DNA from: Bacteroidota bacterium
Lineage (GTDB): Bacteria > Bacteroidota > Bacteroidia > Bacteroidales > SZUA-534
Assembly (NCBI GenBank): GCA_003250355.1
Contig: QKGS01000037.1
Location: 29,826-93,825 of the forward strand
Direction of reading: 5' to 3'
Length of the DNA: 64,000 nt
In this document: piece by piece, positions 15,852-26,214 of the stretch
Layout of the letters: each line of letters begins with the position of its first letter
Position numbering within the stretch: position 1 is the first letter of the stretch
Notes under the pieces: generated by a model
What the model saw: only the letters and a program-made list of their open reading frames with translations
What the model was told of the DNA's origin: nothing
The model's database searches: none
Made by a program: the position numbers and the translations under genes

Positions 15852-17111
15852 ATGAATAGCCAATCAAAAATATCGTGTCCCAACTGCGGAAATCAGATAG
15901 ATGTGCAAGATGTACTTAAGCATCAGGTTGAGGAACAAATAAAGCAAGACTACAATAAAAAGCTACTTGCTGAAAAAGATAAATATGAGCAGCAGCAAAA
16001 AAAGCTGTCTGACGATATGGCTGCATTCGAAGAAAAAAAACGTAAAGAAAACGAGCTGTTTCAGGAACGACTTGCTATGGCTTTAAAAAAAGAAGTAGCA
16101 GAGAAAGAAACTGCATTTAAGCGAAAGCTTCAGGAAGAGCAATCGGAACAGTTAAAAGCTTTGGAAAACGAGCTGAAAGAAAAATCGGAAAAAGTAAAAG
16201 AACTTCACAAGAGTACTGCTGAAATAGAACGGCTGAAACGTGAAAAAAATGAGCTTAAAGAGGCTATTGAAGCTGAAGCGCAGAAAAAACTCAACGAAAC
16301 ACTTGTTTCAGAAAAAGAGAAAATTCGCAAAATGGAGGAAGAAAAAAACGAACTGCGGTTTAAAGAACTTCAAAAACAACTCGAAGACCAAAAAAAACTC
16401 ACCGAAGAGATGAAACGCAAGCAAGAACAAGGCTCAATGCAAATGCAAGGAGAAATACAAGAGCTGGCAATTGAAGAATGGCTTACAACATCGTTTCCGC
16501 TCGACACTATTGAGGAGATAAAAAAAGGGGCTCGGGGTGGCGATTGCATTCAAATAGTTAATACCCGTACTGTTCAAAATTGCGGTAAAATATACTACGA
16601 GAGTAAGCGCACCAAAGATTTTCAGCCCAGCTGGATTGAAAAATTCAAAGCCGATATTCGCGACAAAGGAGCCGATACAGGTGTGCTTGTTACAGAGGCT
16701 ATGCCATCAGATATGGAACGTATGGGAATGAAAGATGGAATATGGATATGTACATACGAGGAGTTCAAAAGCCTATGTTTTGTGTTACGAGATACAGTAA
16801 TAAAACTAAACAATGCAATAGCATCGCAGGAAAACAAAGGCGACAAAATGCATATGCTGTACGATTATCTTACCAGCAATTCATTCCGTATGCAGGTTGA
16901 AGCCATTGTTGAAGGGTTTACTCAAATGAAAGCCGACCTTGATAAGGAAAAAAATGCTATGCAGCGCATATGGAAACAACGCGAAAAACAAATTGAAAAA
17001 GTTATTTCAAATACAATTGATATGCATGCATCAATTAAAGGCATTGCAGGGAATGCAATTCAGGCTGTTAAAGCTCTGGAATTAACTACTGATGACGACT
17101 TTATCGACTAA
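15852..17111 (+). CDS. DUF2130 (COG4487) coiled-coil protein
   Basis: The protein has 419 residues. It starts with a zinc-ribbon-like CPNCGNQID motif (about 9-17) and a DVLKHQVEEQIKQ segment typical of DUF2130 proteins. A long coiled coil (about 35-200, rich in Glu, Lys and Leu) leads to a C-terminal domain (about 205-360) with GGDCIQIV, YYESKRTKDF and VTEAMPSDMER. Those motifs resemble PD-(D/E)XK nuclease-fold strands, and the E-x-K in YYESKR fits that core. The family function is not established; a nucleic-acid role is inferred. The stop codon abuts the stop codon of the convergent 17112 gene with no spacer. Confidence 0.85.
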   Translation: MNSQSKISCPNCGNQIDVQDVLKHQVEEQIKQDYNKKLLAEKDKYEQQQKKLSDDMAAFEEKKRKENELFQERLAMALKKEVAEKETAFKRKLQEEQSEQLKALENELKEKSEKVKELHKSTAEIERLKREKNELKEAIEAEAQKKLNETLVSEKEKIRKMEEEKNELRFKELQKQLEDQKKLTEEMKRKQEQGSMQMQGEIQELAIEEWLTTSFPLDTIEEIKKGARGGDCIQIVNTRTVQNCGKIYYESKRTKDFQPSWIEKFKADIRDKGADTGVLVTEAMPSDMERMGMKDGIWICTYEEFKSLCFVLRDTVIKLNNAIASQENKGDKMHMLYDYLTSNSFRMQVEAIVEGFTQMKADLDKEKNAMQRIWKQREKQIEKVISNTIDMHASIKGIAGNAIQAVKALELTTDDDFID

Positions 17112-17567
17112 TTAATAATTTCCTACATACGACACTACAACTGATATACAACCCGGGCTTGCTTTTGCAAATGATATTGCAAGATAATAAACCTGGGTTT
17201 TTGCACAGAAAAAATCAAAAGCATCATAAGTAGAACCATCATCGGAATCGTAGTTGCTGCCGTATGGTTTTGTAAAATCAAACAATTTCAGAACAGGTTC
17301 ATCGCTTACAGCTGAATCTTTTTTAATACTAAAACGGTAGTGAGTCCCTTTATTTAAAAGTATTGAAAATTCTTCTTCAGGTGGTTTTTTCGGGTTTCCT
17401 TCCTCTTCGAATCTAACCCGGTAATCTTTCAAATACTTTGCATCGCCAATGCCTGTAACTATAACATCGGTCAATGCTCTTCCACATTGAGCATCAACTT
17501 CATTTGCAGTAAGCGAAACAAATGCAAAAATTATTAATAACAGAATCTTCTTTGAAATATTTATCAT
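17112..17567 (-). CDS. Small exported protein of unknown function
   Basis: The protein has 151 residues with a signal peptide (about 1-26, ending EVDA). The mature part begins QCGRAL and has three Cys residues (QCG, FFCAK, GCISV). It is beta-rich and has acidic stretches (FEEEGNPKKPPEEE, DSDDGS). I do not recognise a family. It is convergent with the DUF2130 gene and shares its terminator-free junction. A small periplasmic domain stabilised by a disulfide is plausible. Confidence 0.6.
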   Translation of the reverse strand: MINISKKILLLIIFAFVSLTANEVDAQCGRALTDVIVTGIGDAKYLKDYRVRFEEEGNPKKPPEEEFSILLNKGTHYRFSIKKDSAVSDEPVLKLFDFTKPYGSNYDSDDGSTYDAFDFFCAKTQVYYLAISFAKASPGCISVVVSYVGNY

Positions 17568-17655
17568 AGATGACTAAATTACCAATTCATTTTTTAAATG
17601 AAAAAAAAATTTATTAACCGATTTCTAATAATGTTGAAAAGCAATTATTTCATGA

Positions 17656-18745
17656 CTACTCCCCGCCATACTCCATCAAAAACGCCTTAATAAACGGGTT
17701 TAATCCACCATCGAGAACCGCCTGAACATTCGATGTTTCACATCCTGTTCTAACATCTTTCACCAGTTTGTAGGGGTGTAGCACATAACTCCTTATTTGC
17801 GAACCCCACTCTATTTTTTTCTTTTTCCCCTCAATTATTGCTTTCTCTTCCTGACGCTTTCTAAGCTCAAGCTCATACAATTGCGATTTCAATAATCTAA
17901 TGGCATTCTCTTTATTTTGCAATTGCGACCGGCTCTCTGTATTTTCAATTACAATACCCGATGGTTCATGATGCAACCTTACACCTGTTTCAACCTTGTT
18001 AACATTCTGTCCTCCGGCTCCACTAGAGCGAAAAGTATCCCACCTAATATCGCCTGGATTTACCTGTATATCAATATTATCATCAACCAGTGGCGACACA
18101 AATACCGACGAGAACGTAGTTTGTCGCTTTCCCTGAGCGTTAAATGGTGATATTCTAACTAACCTGTGTACTCCACTTTCTCCTTTCAAATATCCATATG
18201 CATATTCGCCCGATATTTCAAGAGTTACTGTTTTTACACCTGCCTCATCGCCTGCCTGATATGCCAGCTCACGAACCTTGTACCCATTACTTTCGCCCCA
18301 ACGTATATACATTCGCATAAGTATTTCTGTCCAATCAAGGCTTTCGGTTCCTCCTGCTCCCGAATTAAGCTTAACTACCGCACTCAAAGCATCCTCTTCC
18401 CTACGAAGCATATTTTTCGATTCCAAATCTTCAAGCAATTCAATTGATTTATTATACTGCTCTTGAATTTCATCCTCATTAACTTCACCTTCCTTAAAAA
18501 AATCGAAAAGTACCTGCAAATCGTCAACCGTACTATTAACCTCATCGTAAGCCGTAATCCAGCTTTTTATACGGTTCACTTTTTTCATCTGTTCCTCTGC
18601 CTCTTTCGGATTATCCCAAAATGTCGGATCTTCTGTTTTTTGCTGTTCCTCGTCTAATTCAATTTTCTTCCCATCATAGTCAAAGATACCTCCTTAACGC
18701 ATCCTTGCGCTCTATCAGCTCTCTGTATTGCTCTGGTGAAACCAT
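17656..18745 (-). CDS. prfB: Peptide chain release factor 2, programmed +1 frameshift
   Basis: Release factor 2 reads UGA and UAA and triggers peptide release. Translation starts at an ATG at 18745, and 21 codons lead to CTT TGA (18680-18685). A +1 shift there (reading GAC next) gives a product of about 362 residues, the usual length. An AGGAGG anti-SD-binding sequence sits 3 nt before the CTT (18689-18694), as in the classic autoregulatory site: low RF2 slows termination at the UGA and favours the shift. GGQ is at 244-246 and the SPF stop-codon recognition tripeptide at 199-201. Both are intact. The downstream frame alone begins at 18588, but that is an internal start. Confidence 0.97.
18680..18694 (-). 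promoter_or_regulatory. prfB frameshift signal
   Basis: It consists of AGGAGG (18689-18694), a TAT spacer, and CTT TGA C. This is the canonical RF2 autoregulatory +1 frameshift element, seen directly in the sequence. Confidence 0.95.
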
Positions 18746-18814
18746 TTATATATTGTTTAAAGTGTAATTAATTAGCGTCAAAAATACTTATTATGTACTG
18801 ATTTCCTAAAGATA

Positions 18815-19267
18815 TTACAAAATGCTTTCAACAGCTTTTATAATCAGATTATGCTCAAAACCTCTCGAAGCCAAAAATCGAATTAACTTTGCTTTTCGCA
18901 TATATTGGTCTTCTTCATCTAATAATCTATTTTTCTTTTCAAGCTCTTCTAAAGCTTTCGCAAAATATTCATTCTCATTAATGCTTTGCAATGCTGAATT
19001 AATAGTTGCAGAGCTTACCCCTTTCTGCTTAAGCATATACGATATTTTTTGCTTACCCCACGAATTAAATCGAAACTTATCTTTAACATATGCTTCAGCA
19101 AAGCGCCCATCGTCAATAAACCTTTCATTATAAAGTATATCAATAATTTTTTGGCTTTCAATTTCTGACACTCCCCACTTTTTAAGCTTCTCCAATATAT
19201 CGTAAGAACATTGTTCTGCGCGACTGCATATTGTCATCGCTTTACTTAATGCTTTTTTATACTCCAT
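18815..19267 (-). CDS. recX: Regulatory protein RecX
   Basis: RecX binds RecA filaments and restrains their activity. The 150-residue protein is made of three tandem three-helix repeats, visible as ILEKLKKWGVSEIESQKII, ISYMLKQKGVSSATINSAL and IRFLASRGFEHNLIIKAV. The motif RFIDDGRFAEAYV is diagnostic. The length is normal for the family. The ATG overlaps the prmC stop codon (TAATG), so the two are translationally coupled. Confidence 0.93.
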   Translation of the reverse strand: MEYKKALSKAMTICSRAEQCSYDILEKLKKWGVSEIESQKIIDILYNERFIDDGRFAEAYVKDKFRFNSWGKQKISYMLKQKGVSSATINSALQSINENEYFAKALEELEKKNRLLDEEDQYMRKAKLIRFLASRGFEHNLIIKAVESIL

Positions 19268-20118
19268 TACAATGTTGCTTTTATCATTCTGTCATTTCCA
19301 AACAAATCTTTACGCAACTCTACATTATTGTAACCCATATTATATAACATATTAACAGTTTCAACACCAAAAGCACGATTAATTTCATAAAACAAAAATC
19401 CGCCATTATTAATATTAAACTTTCCCCATTCTGCAATTTTTCTGTAAAATATCAATGGGTCACTATCTTCTACAAACAATGCCAAATGAGGCTCTCTATT
19501 AACCACATTAGCCTCCATTTCAACCTTTTCGGAATTTCTAACATAAGGCGGATTACTAACTACAATATCAAACTTGCCATAGCCGCTCATAAAATCATTG
19601 CTCAAAGCATTTTCATTTAAAAATGTTATTTCAGCACCAATATTTTTCGCATTATACATTGCTGTTTCTAATGCCTTATTTGAAATATCAACACCGGTAA
19701 CATTCCAGCCTGGCCTGTTCTTTTTCAACGAAATTGCAATGGCTCCGCTTCCTGTACCAATATCAATTATTCTCTTATTCTCACCTTCAATATCTGAAAG
19801 AATCCAGTCTACAAGTTCTTCGGTCTCTTGCCGCGGTATCAAAACATTGCTATTTACTATGAAGTTATTTTCATAAAAATGTGAATATCCAAGTATATGC
19901 TGAATAGGTTCCCAATTATATAGTCGCTCTACAATTTGTCCTATTCTATTTTCATCACATGGTCCAATTATGCTTTCTGAAAATGCCAACACACTGGTTC
20001 GTTTTAACTTACAAACGTCATAAAAAATCATAAAAATAAACTCATCAATCTCACCCTTTGGATACAGATTTATTAGTTTTGCATGAATTTCTTTTTTTAT
20101 TTCCGCAATTGTCTTCAT
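19267..20118 (-). CDS. prmC: Peptide release factor glutamine methyltransferase
   Basis: PrmC methylates the Gln of the GGQ motif in release factors, with S-adenosylmethionine as donor. The SAM site (RIIDIGTGSGAIAI) and the catalytic NPPYV motif are both present. I chose the ATG at 20118 (MKTIAEIK); a further in-frame Met lies five codons upstream. A box like TAnnTTTG (20123-20130) sits only 5 nt before this ATG, which would make the transcript nearly leaderless if it is real. The gene is coupled to recX by a TAATG overlap. The prfB gene for its substrate lies in the same cluster. Confidence 0.93.
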   Translation of the reverse strand: MKTIAEIKKEIHAKLINLYPKGEIDEFIFMIFYDVCKLKRTSVLAFSESIIGPCDENRIGQIVERLYNWEPIQHILGYSHFYENNFIVNSNVLIPRQETEELVDWILSDIEGENKRIIDIGTGSGAIAISLKKNRPGWNVTGVDISNKALETAMYNAKNIGAEITFLNENALSNDFMSGYGKFDIVVSNPPYVRNSEKVEMEANVVNREPHLALFVEDSDPLIFYRKIAEWGKFNINNGGFLFYEINRAFGVETVNMLYNMGYNNVELRKDLFGNDRMIKATL

Positions 20119-20200
20119 GTTGCAAAAATACAATTTGAAATTTATCTGATAAATATAATTTGCCGGTATATTTATTCGGCACTATCTCATTTTTCTTTTT

Positions 20201-21247
20201 ATGATTTCAGAACAATTTGATAAAATAATAATGCGCCGATGTATAGAGTTGGCAAAAATGGGAATGGGCTATGTAGCTCCTAATCCGATGGTTGGTTCTG
20301 TAATAGTACATAACAATAAAATAATTGGCGAAGGATACCATAAAAAATACGGTGAAGCCCATGCAGAAGTTAACGCCATAAATTCGGTTATTAACAAATC
20401 GCTTTTAACCGAGTCAACTATATATGTAACCCTTGAACCATGTGCTCATTTCGGGAAAACACCTCCATGTGCCGATTTGATTATTAAGCACAAAATACCA
20501 AATATAGTAATTGGCATGAAAGACCCGTTTGCAAAAGTAAACGGCTTAGGAATTGAAAAACTAAAAAATGCCGGCTGCTCTGTTAAAGTTGGAATTCTTG
20601 AAAATGAATGTAAAATACTAAACAAACCTTTTATAACTTTTCACGAAAAACAACGTCCATACATAATTCTTAAATGGGCACAAACACTCGATGGTTTTAT
20701 TGACAAAGAACGAGATAAAAACTCAAAACAATTACCAAATTGGATAACCGATGAAGTATGTAGAGCAATGGTACACAAATGGAGAGCCGAATCGCAGGGA
20801 ATTATGGCCGGCCCTAATACAATTATTACCGATAACCCAAAGCTAAATGTACGATCGTGGAAAGGCAATCAACCTATCCGGTTAATAATAGATCGCTATC
20901 TTCGACTTCCGCAAGAGTTACATATATTTGACAAATCGCAGGAAACTTGGGTCTTTAATACCAAAAAAGATGATAAAAATGATAATTTATATCATATTAA
21001 GATATCTGAAAATGGTTTTATTGAAAAAATATTTTCATATTTACACACTAAGAATATTCAGTCGGTTTTTGTTGAAGGTGGGGGTCTGATACATCAAACA
21101 CTGATAAATTCAGATTTATGGGATGAAGCTCGTATTTTTACAGGAAATGTATCTTTCAAAAACGGTGTTAAAGCCCCAAAAATCAACGGAGAAGTAATAA
21201 CTACTAAAAAAATAAATACCAATAATTTGACTATTATCCATAAATAG
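20201..21247 (+). CDS. ribD: Bifunctional riboflavin biosynthesis protein RibD
   Basis: The N-terminal zinc deaminase domain converts the pyrimidine intermediate. It has HAEVNAI (His and Glu of the active site) and the Cys ligands in EPCAHFGKTPPCAD. The C-terminal reductase domain (about 145-348) has ILKWAQTLDGFID and VEGGG motifs for NADPH-dependent reduction. Both halves have their key residues, and 348 residues is the usual length. It is divergent from prmC. Confidence 0.95.
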   Translation: MISEQFDKIIMRRCIELAKMGMGYVAPNPMVGSVIVHNNKIIGEGYHKKYGEAHAEVNAINSVINKSLLTESTIYVTLEPCAHFGKTPPCADLIIKHKIPNIVIGMKDPFAKVNGLGIEKLKNAGCSVKVGILENECKILNKPFITFHEKQRPYIILKWAQTLDGFIDKERDKNSKQLPNWITDEVCRAMVHKWRAESQGIMAGPNTIITDNPKLNVRSWKGNQPIRLIIDRYLRLPQELHIFDKSQETWVFNTKKDDKNDNLYHIKISENGFIEKIFSYLHTKNIQSVFVEGGGLIHQTLINSDLWDEARIFTGNVSFKNGVKAPKINGEVITTKKINTNNLTIIHK

Positions 21248-21308
21248 CATTAAATTAGCAAGTATTAAATTAAGGAATTTAGTTTTTAAACTATTTAAAC
21301 ATTTAACT

Positions 21309-22094
21309 ATGAACAAGATTTCAAGTTTCATACTTATTGTAACTATCCTTTTTTCTGTTAGCGCACAAGGACAAATTGCCAGAGGAAATGGAAAAATTAA
21401 GTCAGAAACCCGCACATATAGTGATTTTACAGAAGTTGTAGCAATAGGTAACTTTGATTTATATCTTACCAGAGGTGAAAAAGTGGGGGTAAGAATAGAT
21501 ACTGACGAAAACCTTGTGAACTTTTTTCAAACAAGAACCGAAGGTAATATTCTATTCATAGAAATGTTGGCAGAGGTTAGAAAATTCAAAGACCTAAGCG
21601 TTTATTTATCGGTTGATGAACTAACTAAGATATCGGCACTAGGGTCAGTTCGTTTACTGTCAGATGAAGCACTTCAATTTGAAAATCTTGACATTACCTG
21701 TGGCGATGGCTCATTGGTTGAACTCAATCTATCGGCCAATAATCTTTCGATAAACTTTACCGATTTTGCTAATGCTGTATTAAAAGGGTCTACAAAAAAC
21801 CTTATAATGAAATGTAGCGATGAATCTATAATTAATGCTTTTGGACTAACTACTCATAATTGCCACCTTACTACATCGGGGTATTCAGAAGTTCGAATTA
21901 ATGTAAGCGACGAAATTCAAATAAAAGCAACCGGTCAGAGTAATGTATATTATACCGGGAATGCTCGCATTACTGAGCGTATTTTTTCTAGCGCAGGTTT
22001 TGTTGTAAAACGTATGTCGGTATCGGCTGATGATATGGAAAGCGACAAAGACAATGAAGCAGCAGAAGAGAGAAAAGAAAAAAGAGAAAAATAA
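21309..22094 (+). CDS. Exported GIN-domain (DUF2807) protein
   Basis: The 261-residue protein has a signal peptide (about 1-21, ending AQGQ) and a DUF2807 head domain. FTEVVAIGNFDLYLTRGEK is the family's opening motif, followed by a right-handed beta-helix-like repetition of SVRLLSDEAL-type strands. The last 25 residues are highly charged (Glu/Lys-rich). The family is common in Bacteroidota and often called an auto-transporter adhesin head, but its function is unproven. It may coat the outer membrane or act in periplasmic sensing. Confidence 0.85.
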   Translation: MNKISSFILIVTILFSVSAQGQIARGNGKIKSETRTYSDFTEVVAIGNFDLYLTRGEKVGVRIDTDENLVNFFQTRTEGNILFIEMLAEVRKFKDLSVYLSVDELTKISALGSVRLLSDEALQFENLDITCGDGSLVELNLSANNLSINFTDFANAVLKGSTKNLIMKCSDESIINAFGLTTHNCHLTTSGYSEVRINVSDEIQIKATGQSNVYYTGNARITERIFSSAGFVVKRMSVSADDMESDKDNEAAEERKEKREK

Positions 22095-22116
22095 TTCTAT
22101 TTTATTGTAATAATAT

Positions 22117-22146
22117 TTGCATTAAATTAAAAAAGCAGTATATTTG
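22117..22146 (+). promoter_or_regulatory. Promoter of the initiator tRNA
   Basis: TTG (22117-22119), exactly 19 bp, then TATATTTG (22139-22146). It is an ideal Bacteroidota housekeeping promoter, followed by CACCCGC like the tRNA-Thr promoter. Confidence 0.85.
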
Positions 22147-22183
22147 CACCCGCAATACAGACAATAAACATTGAAAAATATAT

Positions 22184-22256
<73 letters not shown>

Positions 22257-22263
22257 CTAAAAG

Positions 22264-22292
22264 AAACCTTGATGCAAATCAAGGTTTTTTTA
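22264..22292 (+). terminator. Terminator after the initiator tRNA
   Basis: AAACCTTGAT pairs with ATCAAGGTTT across a GCAA loop (22264-22287), followed by T-rich sequence. Confidence 0.85.
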
Positions 22293-22379
22293 TTTTATAC
22301 CAACCAATATTTAAGTACTTAGGTATAAACCAAACAGTTGGTTGGAATAATAAGGTTCTATTCGAGAATTATACTCTGC

Positions 22380-24272
22380 TCAAATCTTAAAATAACCTAT
22401 AACATCTTTCAAGTTCATAGCCTGCGACTCCAGCTCTTGGGCATTAGCCGATAATTGTTCACTTGCTGCGGCATTTTGCTGTGTTACACTATTTAATTGT
22501 TGAATAGAATCGTTCACCTGACTTACCCCATTCGCCTGTTCTTTACTTGCTGCCGATATTTCTTGCACCAAGCTATTAGTTCGTTGAACATTAGGCAAAG
22601 CCTGATCCATTTGTTTGCCTGAATCTTCCGATAGTAATAAATTCTCTTTTGCCAAACTTACTATCTCATCGGCCGCTTCCTTGCTTTTCTCTGCCAGTTT
22701 TCTTACCTCGGCTGCAACTACGGCAAAACCTTTTCCATGTTCACCGGCTCGTGCAGCTTCTACTGCAGCATTTAATGCAAGTATATTGGTTTGTGAAGCT
22801 ATTTCGTTTATTACCTGTATTTTAGTTGTTATTTCTCGCTGCGCTACAATTGCCTTTTCCGAAATCTGCTTAACTTTTACTATATTTTCAAGTGTTTGAG
22901 CTGAGTTTTTCTCTGTCTGCACTGAGTTGTCGGTATTTTGTTCAATATTTGAGGCTATCTGTTCCATAGTAGAAGAAACCTCTTCAACCGATGCTGCCTG
23001 CTCATTGGCGCTTTGCGACAATTGTACCGATGAGTCGCTCAATTGCTCGCTTGCCGATGAAATACTTTGTGCACTCTCAATAACATTGCCAACTATTTCC
23101 TGAAGCATTATACTCATATCAGACAATGAAGCAGCCAACTCTCCCACCTCATCTTTTTGATCAATATTGAGTTCTGCATTTAAATTCCCTGAAGCTATCT
23201 CTTTAGCAAAGGCTACCCCTTTTTGCAACGAATCGGAAATACCCTTTGCAATAAATTGTATTGCAATTACAAAAACTGTTAAACCTACAATAATTGCTAT
23301 TAGCAATGAAAGAATCATTTTATTAACCTGCTTCTGAAAATCAGACTCATAAATTGTTGCCGATACATACGATTCAATAACATCAATATACTTAAAATAC
23401 TGAAACTTTCTCTTCCCTTCCCACAAGTAAGTTGTCTTCCCTTCTTTTTTACCCGATTCAACTATTTGCTTAAAAAATTCAGCCTCGGCAAAATTTTCGC
23501 CCTCCTTCGATGGGTGAATAACAAATGTTCCTTCGCTATCAATCATATACGGATATCCTGTTTCGTAAAATTTCTTTGATTTAAATACTTCTTTTAATTG
23601 ACTTAAATCTTTCTCTTTTACACCTACATATAATATACCTTCAATTTTACCATTAACATACAACGGCTTATAGGCAGTAGTATACCAATCGTTTACTACA
23701 TAAGCTCTACCGTAATATGTTTCGCCTGAAAGTACTTTCTGAATCACCGGCGATGAATTTGGTATATATGTACCTACTGCCCTTTCTCCATCGAGTTTTT
23801 TTACATTTGTTGATATTCGTAAAAACCCCTGAGGTATTCTCTGAAATATGGTTGCTGTACCTCCTGCATTTTTCTGTATCTCATCAACAATTCTAAAATC
23901 GTTCTGTAATGGTATTCCTCCGATAGTCCACTCTTTTACTTCAACTTCTGATAGCTCATTTGTTACTTGGTTTACCACTTTATATTGTACTTTCTTTCTT
24001 GCATTAGGAATAATTCTTCCATAACCTGAAAAGTGTTCATCGGCATAAACCATACTCAAATTTACCATTCGCTGTGAAGCCTTTAATTCCTGTCCAACTA
24101 AAAGGCTTAGGTTTTCAACTTCTTCATTCATTAAAAAATCCGCATCATTTAGCATTCGCATTCGCTGGGTTGAGATAATATATGTTCCTAACGAACCTAA
24201 TACTATCAATCCTAATACTGTAACAACAATATTAAGACGTAATCCAATTTTAATATCTTTTAACCTTTTCAT
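22380..24272 (-). CDS. Methyl-accepting chemotaxis protein with double Cache-like sensor
   Basis: The 630-residue receptor has an N-terminal membrane segment (about 15-35), a periplasmic Cache-type sensor of about 260 residues (YADEHF...FQKQVNKM) and a second membrane segment (about 320-345, [18 protein letters not shown]). A HAMP domain follows (about 345-395). The cytoplasmic signalling hairpin carries the conserved tip [20 protein letters not shown]. It ends with the family's usual Glu/Gln-rich methylation helices. Ligand identity cannot be read. Motility may be gliding or flagellar; no che genes are in the window. Confidence 0.93.
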   Translation of the reverse strand: MKRLKDIKIGLRLNIVVTVLGLIVLGSLGTYIISTQRMRMLNDADFLMNEEVENLSLLVGQELKASQRMVNLSMVYADEHFSGYGRIIPNARKKVQYKVVNQVTNELSEVEVKEWTIGGIPLQNDFRIVDEIQKNAGGTATIFQRIPQGFLRISTNVKKLDGERAVGTYIPNSSPVIQKVLSGETYYGRAYVVNDWYTTAYKPLYVNGKIEGILYVGVKEKDLSQLKEVFKSKKFYETGYPYMIDSEGTFVIHPSKEGENFAEAEFFKQIVESGKKEGKTTYLWEGKRKFQYFKYIDVIESYVSATIYESDFQKQVNKMILSLLIAIIVGLTVFVIAIQFIAKGISDSLQKGVAFAKEIASGNLNAELNIDQKDEVGELAASLSDMSIMLQEIVGNVIESAQSISSASEQLSDSSVQLSQSANEQAASVEEVSSTMEQIASNIEQNTDNSVQTEKNSAQTLENIVKVKQISEKAIVAQREITTKIQVINEIASQTNILALNAAVEAARAGEHGKGFAVVAAEVRKLAEKSKEAADEIVSLAKENLLLSEDSGKQMDQALPNVQRTNSLVQEISAASKEQANGVSQVNDSIQQLNSVTQQNAAASEQLSANAQELESQAMNLKDVIGYFKI

Positions 24273-24307
24273 TTTTATAAATATTTAAGCCGTACGGCTG
24301 TTATTAA

Positions 24308-25417
24308 TTAACTTTTATATTTATTACCTACCGAAATGCCAACACCCACACTATGTAAACTGTAGTGTTGATGAGTATACGTATAGTACATCATAAATGT
24401 TGATAGTTTTACTCTTAGCCCAGCTTTTATGTTCAATGAACTCTCCTTTGTATTAATATTTACCGGATTAACATCAACCCCTGCTGTTTGTAATAAATTC
24501 GACGACAAACCATATTCAATAATCGGATAATTACCCTTTAACCCCGCATTAAAAGTAGCATTACTAAAACCAACTCCAACAAACGGATGTACAACCGAAA
24601 ATGAAGCTCCAATTAATATTTCACCACCAATCGATGACATTTGCAAATTAAAACTCTGCCCTTCCCATATTCCCGGTTGTTCATTATCAACAACAGTAAC
24701 TCCCTGCTCGCTAAAGTATTGTGGAGTAAGACTAATTTCTGTTCCTTGAATACCTGAATAAAATCTGGAATAATTCACTGATACTGACATTTCAAAAAAC
24801 GGAATATCTCTTACTCCCGGAATCCACTGTACTATATTATGCTTAGCGCCTACTCCCCACATATATGTTTTCTGAAAACTAAACCCATTATCATAAGCAA
24901 ACATATTATTAATAATTGTTTTTGTTTCCGGTATCAATCTAACAGTAAGCTCAGTTCCTTTGGGCAAACCAATACTACCCTGAATTGCCATGGAAGCTCC
25001 TTTATCTAATCCAAAGCCATTCAAAGCAGGAAAGGTAAGAGGTAATCCAATATTACCTGTTGCAAATATATTTCGTGTAATTAATGGCGTTACAAATGAT
25101 TTATCGGCACTTATTGTTGGCGCTTTTGTCCCTAATATTAAATAGTTACTACCTAATAAGCCTATTGTATTAAAGTAATGATCGCTTGTTGGGATATTTA
25201 CCAAAGTAGCATTTATTGATATGTCAAAACCCAATGTATTGTATACAGCGGCAGTATTATTCCACCCTCCAGACATTCCTGTCGATAATGCTTTGGCAAA
25301 CGGGTTTATATATGACTCCAAATATGGCGATAATTCACTAACCCTAAACTTATCGGTTTGGGATATAAGCGACAGATGAATTAAAAATATTATTGTAAAT
25401 ATTACCACTCTTAACAT
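24308..25417 (-). CDS. DUF6588 outer-membrane protein
   Basis: The 369-residue protein has a signal peptide (about 1-20). It starts with the ELSPYLESYINPFAKALSTGMSGGWNNTA motif region characteristic of DUF6588, a family found almost only in Bacteroidota. The rest is a beta-barrel-like alternation ending in a YTYTHQHYSLHSVGVGISV strand pattern. It probably sits in the outer membrane. No cargo or ligand is known for the family. It neighbours the chemotaxis receptor but there is no sign of an operon. Confidence 0.75.
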   Translation of the reverse strand: MLRVVIFTIIFLIHLSLISQTDKFRVSELSPYLESYINPFAKALSTGMSGGWNNTAAVYNTLGFDISINATLVNIPTSDHYFNTIGLLGSNYLILGTKAPTISADKSFVTPLITRNIFATGNIGLPLTFPALNGFGLDKGASMAIQGSIGLPKGTELTVRLIPETKTIINNMFAYDNGFSFQKTYMWGVGAKHNIVQWIPGVRDIPFFEMSVSVNYSRFYSGIQGTEISLTPQYFSEQGVTVVDNEQPGIWEGQSFNLQMSSIGGEILIGASFSVVHPFVGVGFSNATFNAGLKGNYPIIEYGLSSNLLQTAGVDVNPVNINTKESSLNIKAGLRVKLSTFMMYYTYTHQHYSLHSVGVGISVGNKYKS

Positions 25418-25509
25418 ACTGATATTTTTAAGTGAATTACTAAATTTACAAAAAAATAAGCATTATTAAATGTTACATTTACTTTTATTTGCCTTATTAA
25501 CAGAGATAT

Positions 25510-26157
25510 ATGTACAATATTCATACACATATAGCAGGTAGTAATAAATCGATATTGAATATTGAAACAATAAATGATGTAGTTCCTGAATTTTATTTTT
25601 CAATAGGGTTACACCCATGGTATATAGAGGCAACAAATCAAACGCATTTTTTTAATCAAATAAGAAAGCTATGCTGTTATAAAAATATGCTTGCTGTTGG
25701 GGAGTGTGGAATTGACCGTGTATGCAAGGTGGATATTAATTTGCAGAAAAAGGTATTTTTAAAACATATTGAAATTGCAAACAAATACAATAAACCAATA
25801 ATAATACATTGTGTAAAAGCATATTCCGATTTTATTGAAATTATTAAAACCGGCATAAACAAAACACCATGGGTGTTTCACGGTTTCAATTCTAATTTTG
25901 ACATTGCTCAAAAACTTATTGAAAAAAAATGTTACTTATCGTTTGGGTCTCAATTACTAAAAAGTTCGAAGCTACAGGATACTTTTAAAAAAGTGCCAAC
26001 TGAAAAAATATTTCTTGAAACTGACACATATAATGTTGACATAGTGGAATTATACTGTTTTGCGGCAAAAATTAAAGAAATATCTGCTATTAAATTGGCA
26101 AAACAGATTGATAATAATTTCAATGAATTATTCCTACCAAAACCCTCTGAACTTTAA
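25510..26157 (+). CDS. TatD-family metal-dependent hydrolase
   Basis: The 215-residue TIM-barrel protein keeps the metal-binding HTH (IHTHIAG), the GEIGLD-like VGECGID, HCVKAY, HGFN and the final Asp in LETDTY. TatD proteins are DNases or phosphoesterases. This one is shorter than the E. coli protein (about 260 residues), the N-terminal region being compact. It runs just ahead of tcdA, with which it could share a transcript. Confidence 0.88.
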   Translation: MYNIHTHIAGSNKSILNIETINDVVPEFYFSIGLHPWYIEATNQTHFFNQIRKLCCYKNMLAVGECGIDRVCKVDINLQKKVFLKHIEIANKYNKPIIIHCVKAYSDFIEIIKTGINKTPWVFHGFNSNFDIAQKLIEKKCYLSFGSQLLKSSKLQDTFKKVPTEKIFLETDTYNVDIVELYCFAAKIKEISAIKLAKQIDNNFNELFLPKPSEL

Positions 26158-26191
26158 ACTATACAAGCATATACAATAAAAAAAAACAAGC

Positions 26192-26199
26192 TACTTTTG
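26192..26199 (+). promoter_or_regulatory. -7 element before tcdA
   Basis: TACTTTTG matches TAnnTTTG. It places transcription start near 26205, downstream of the first possible ATG of tcdA (26197), which supports the ATG at 26215 as the true start. No -33 TTG was seen at the right distance. Confidence 0.55.
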
Positions 26200-26214
26200 C
26201 AAAAAAAACAGAAA

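Noticed and set aside
18588..18588. Start of prfB at 18588
   Set aside because: It would remove the first 52 residues, and a canonical frameshift signal with an upstream start at 18745 explains the gene.
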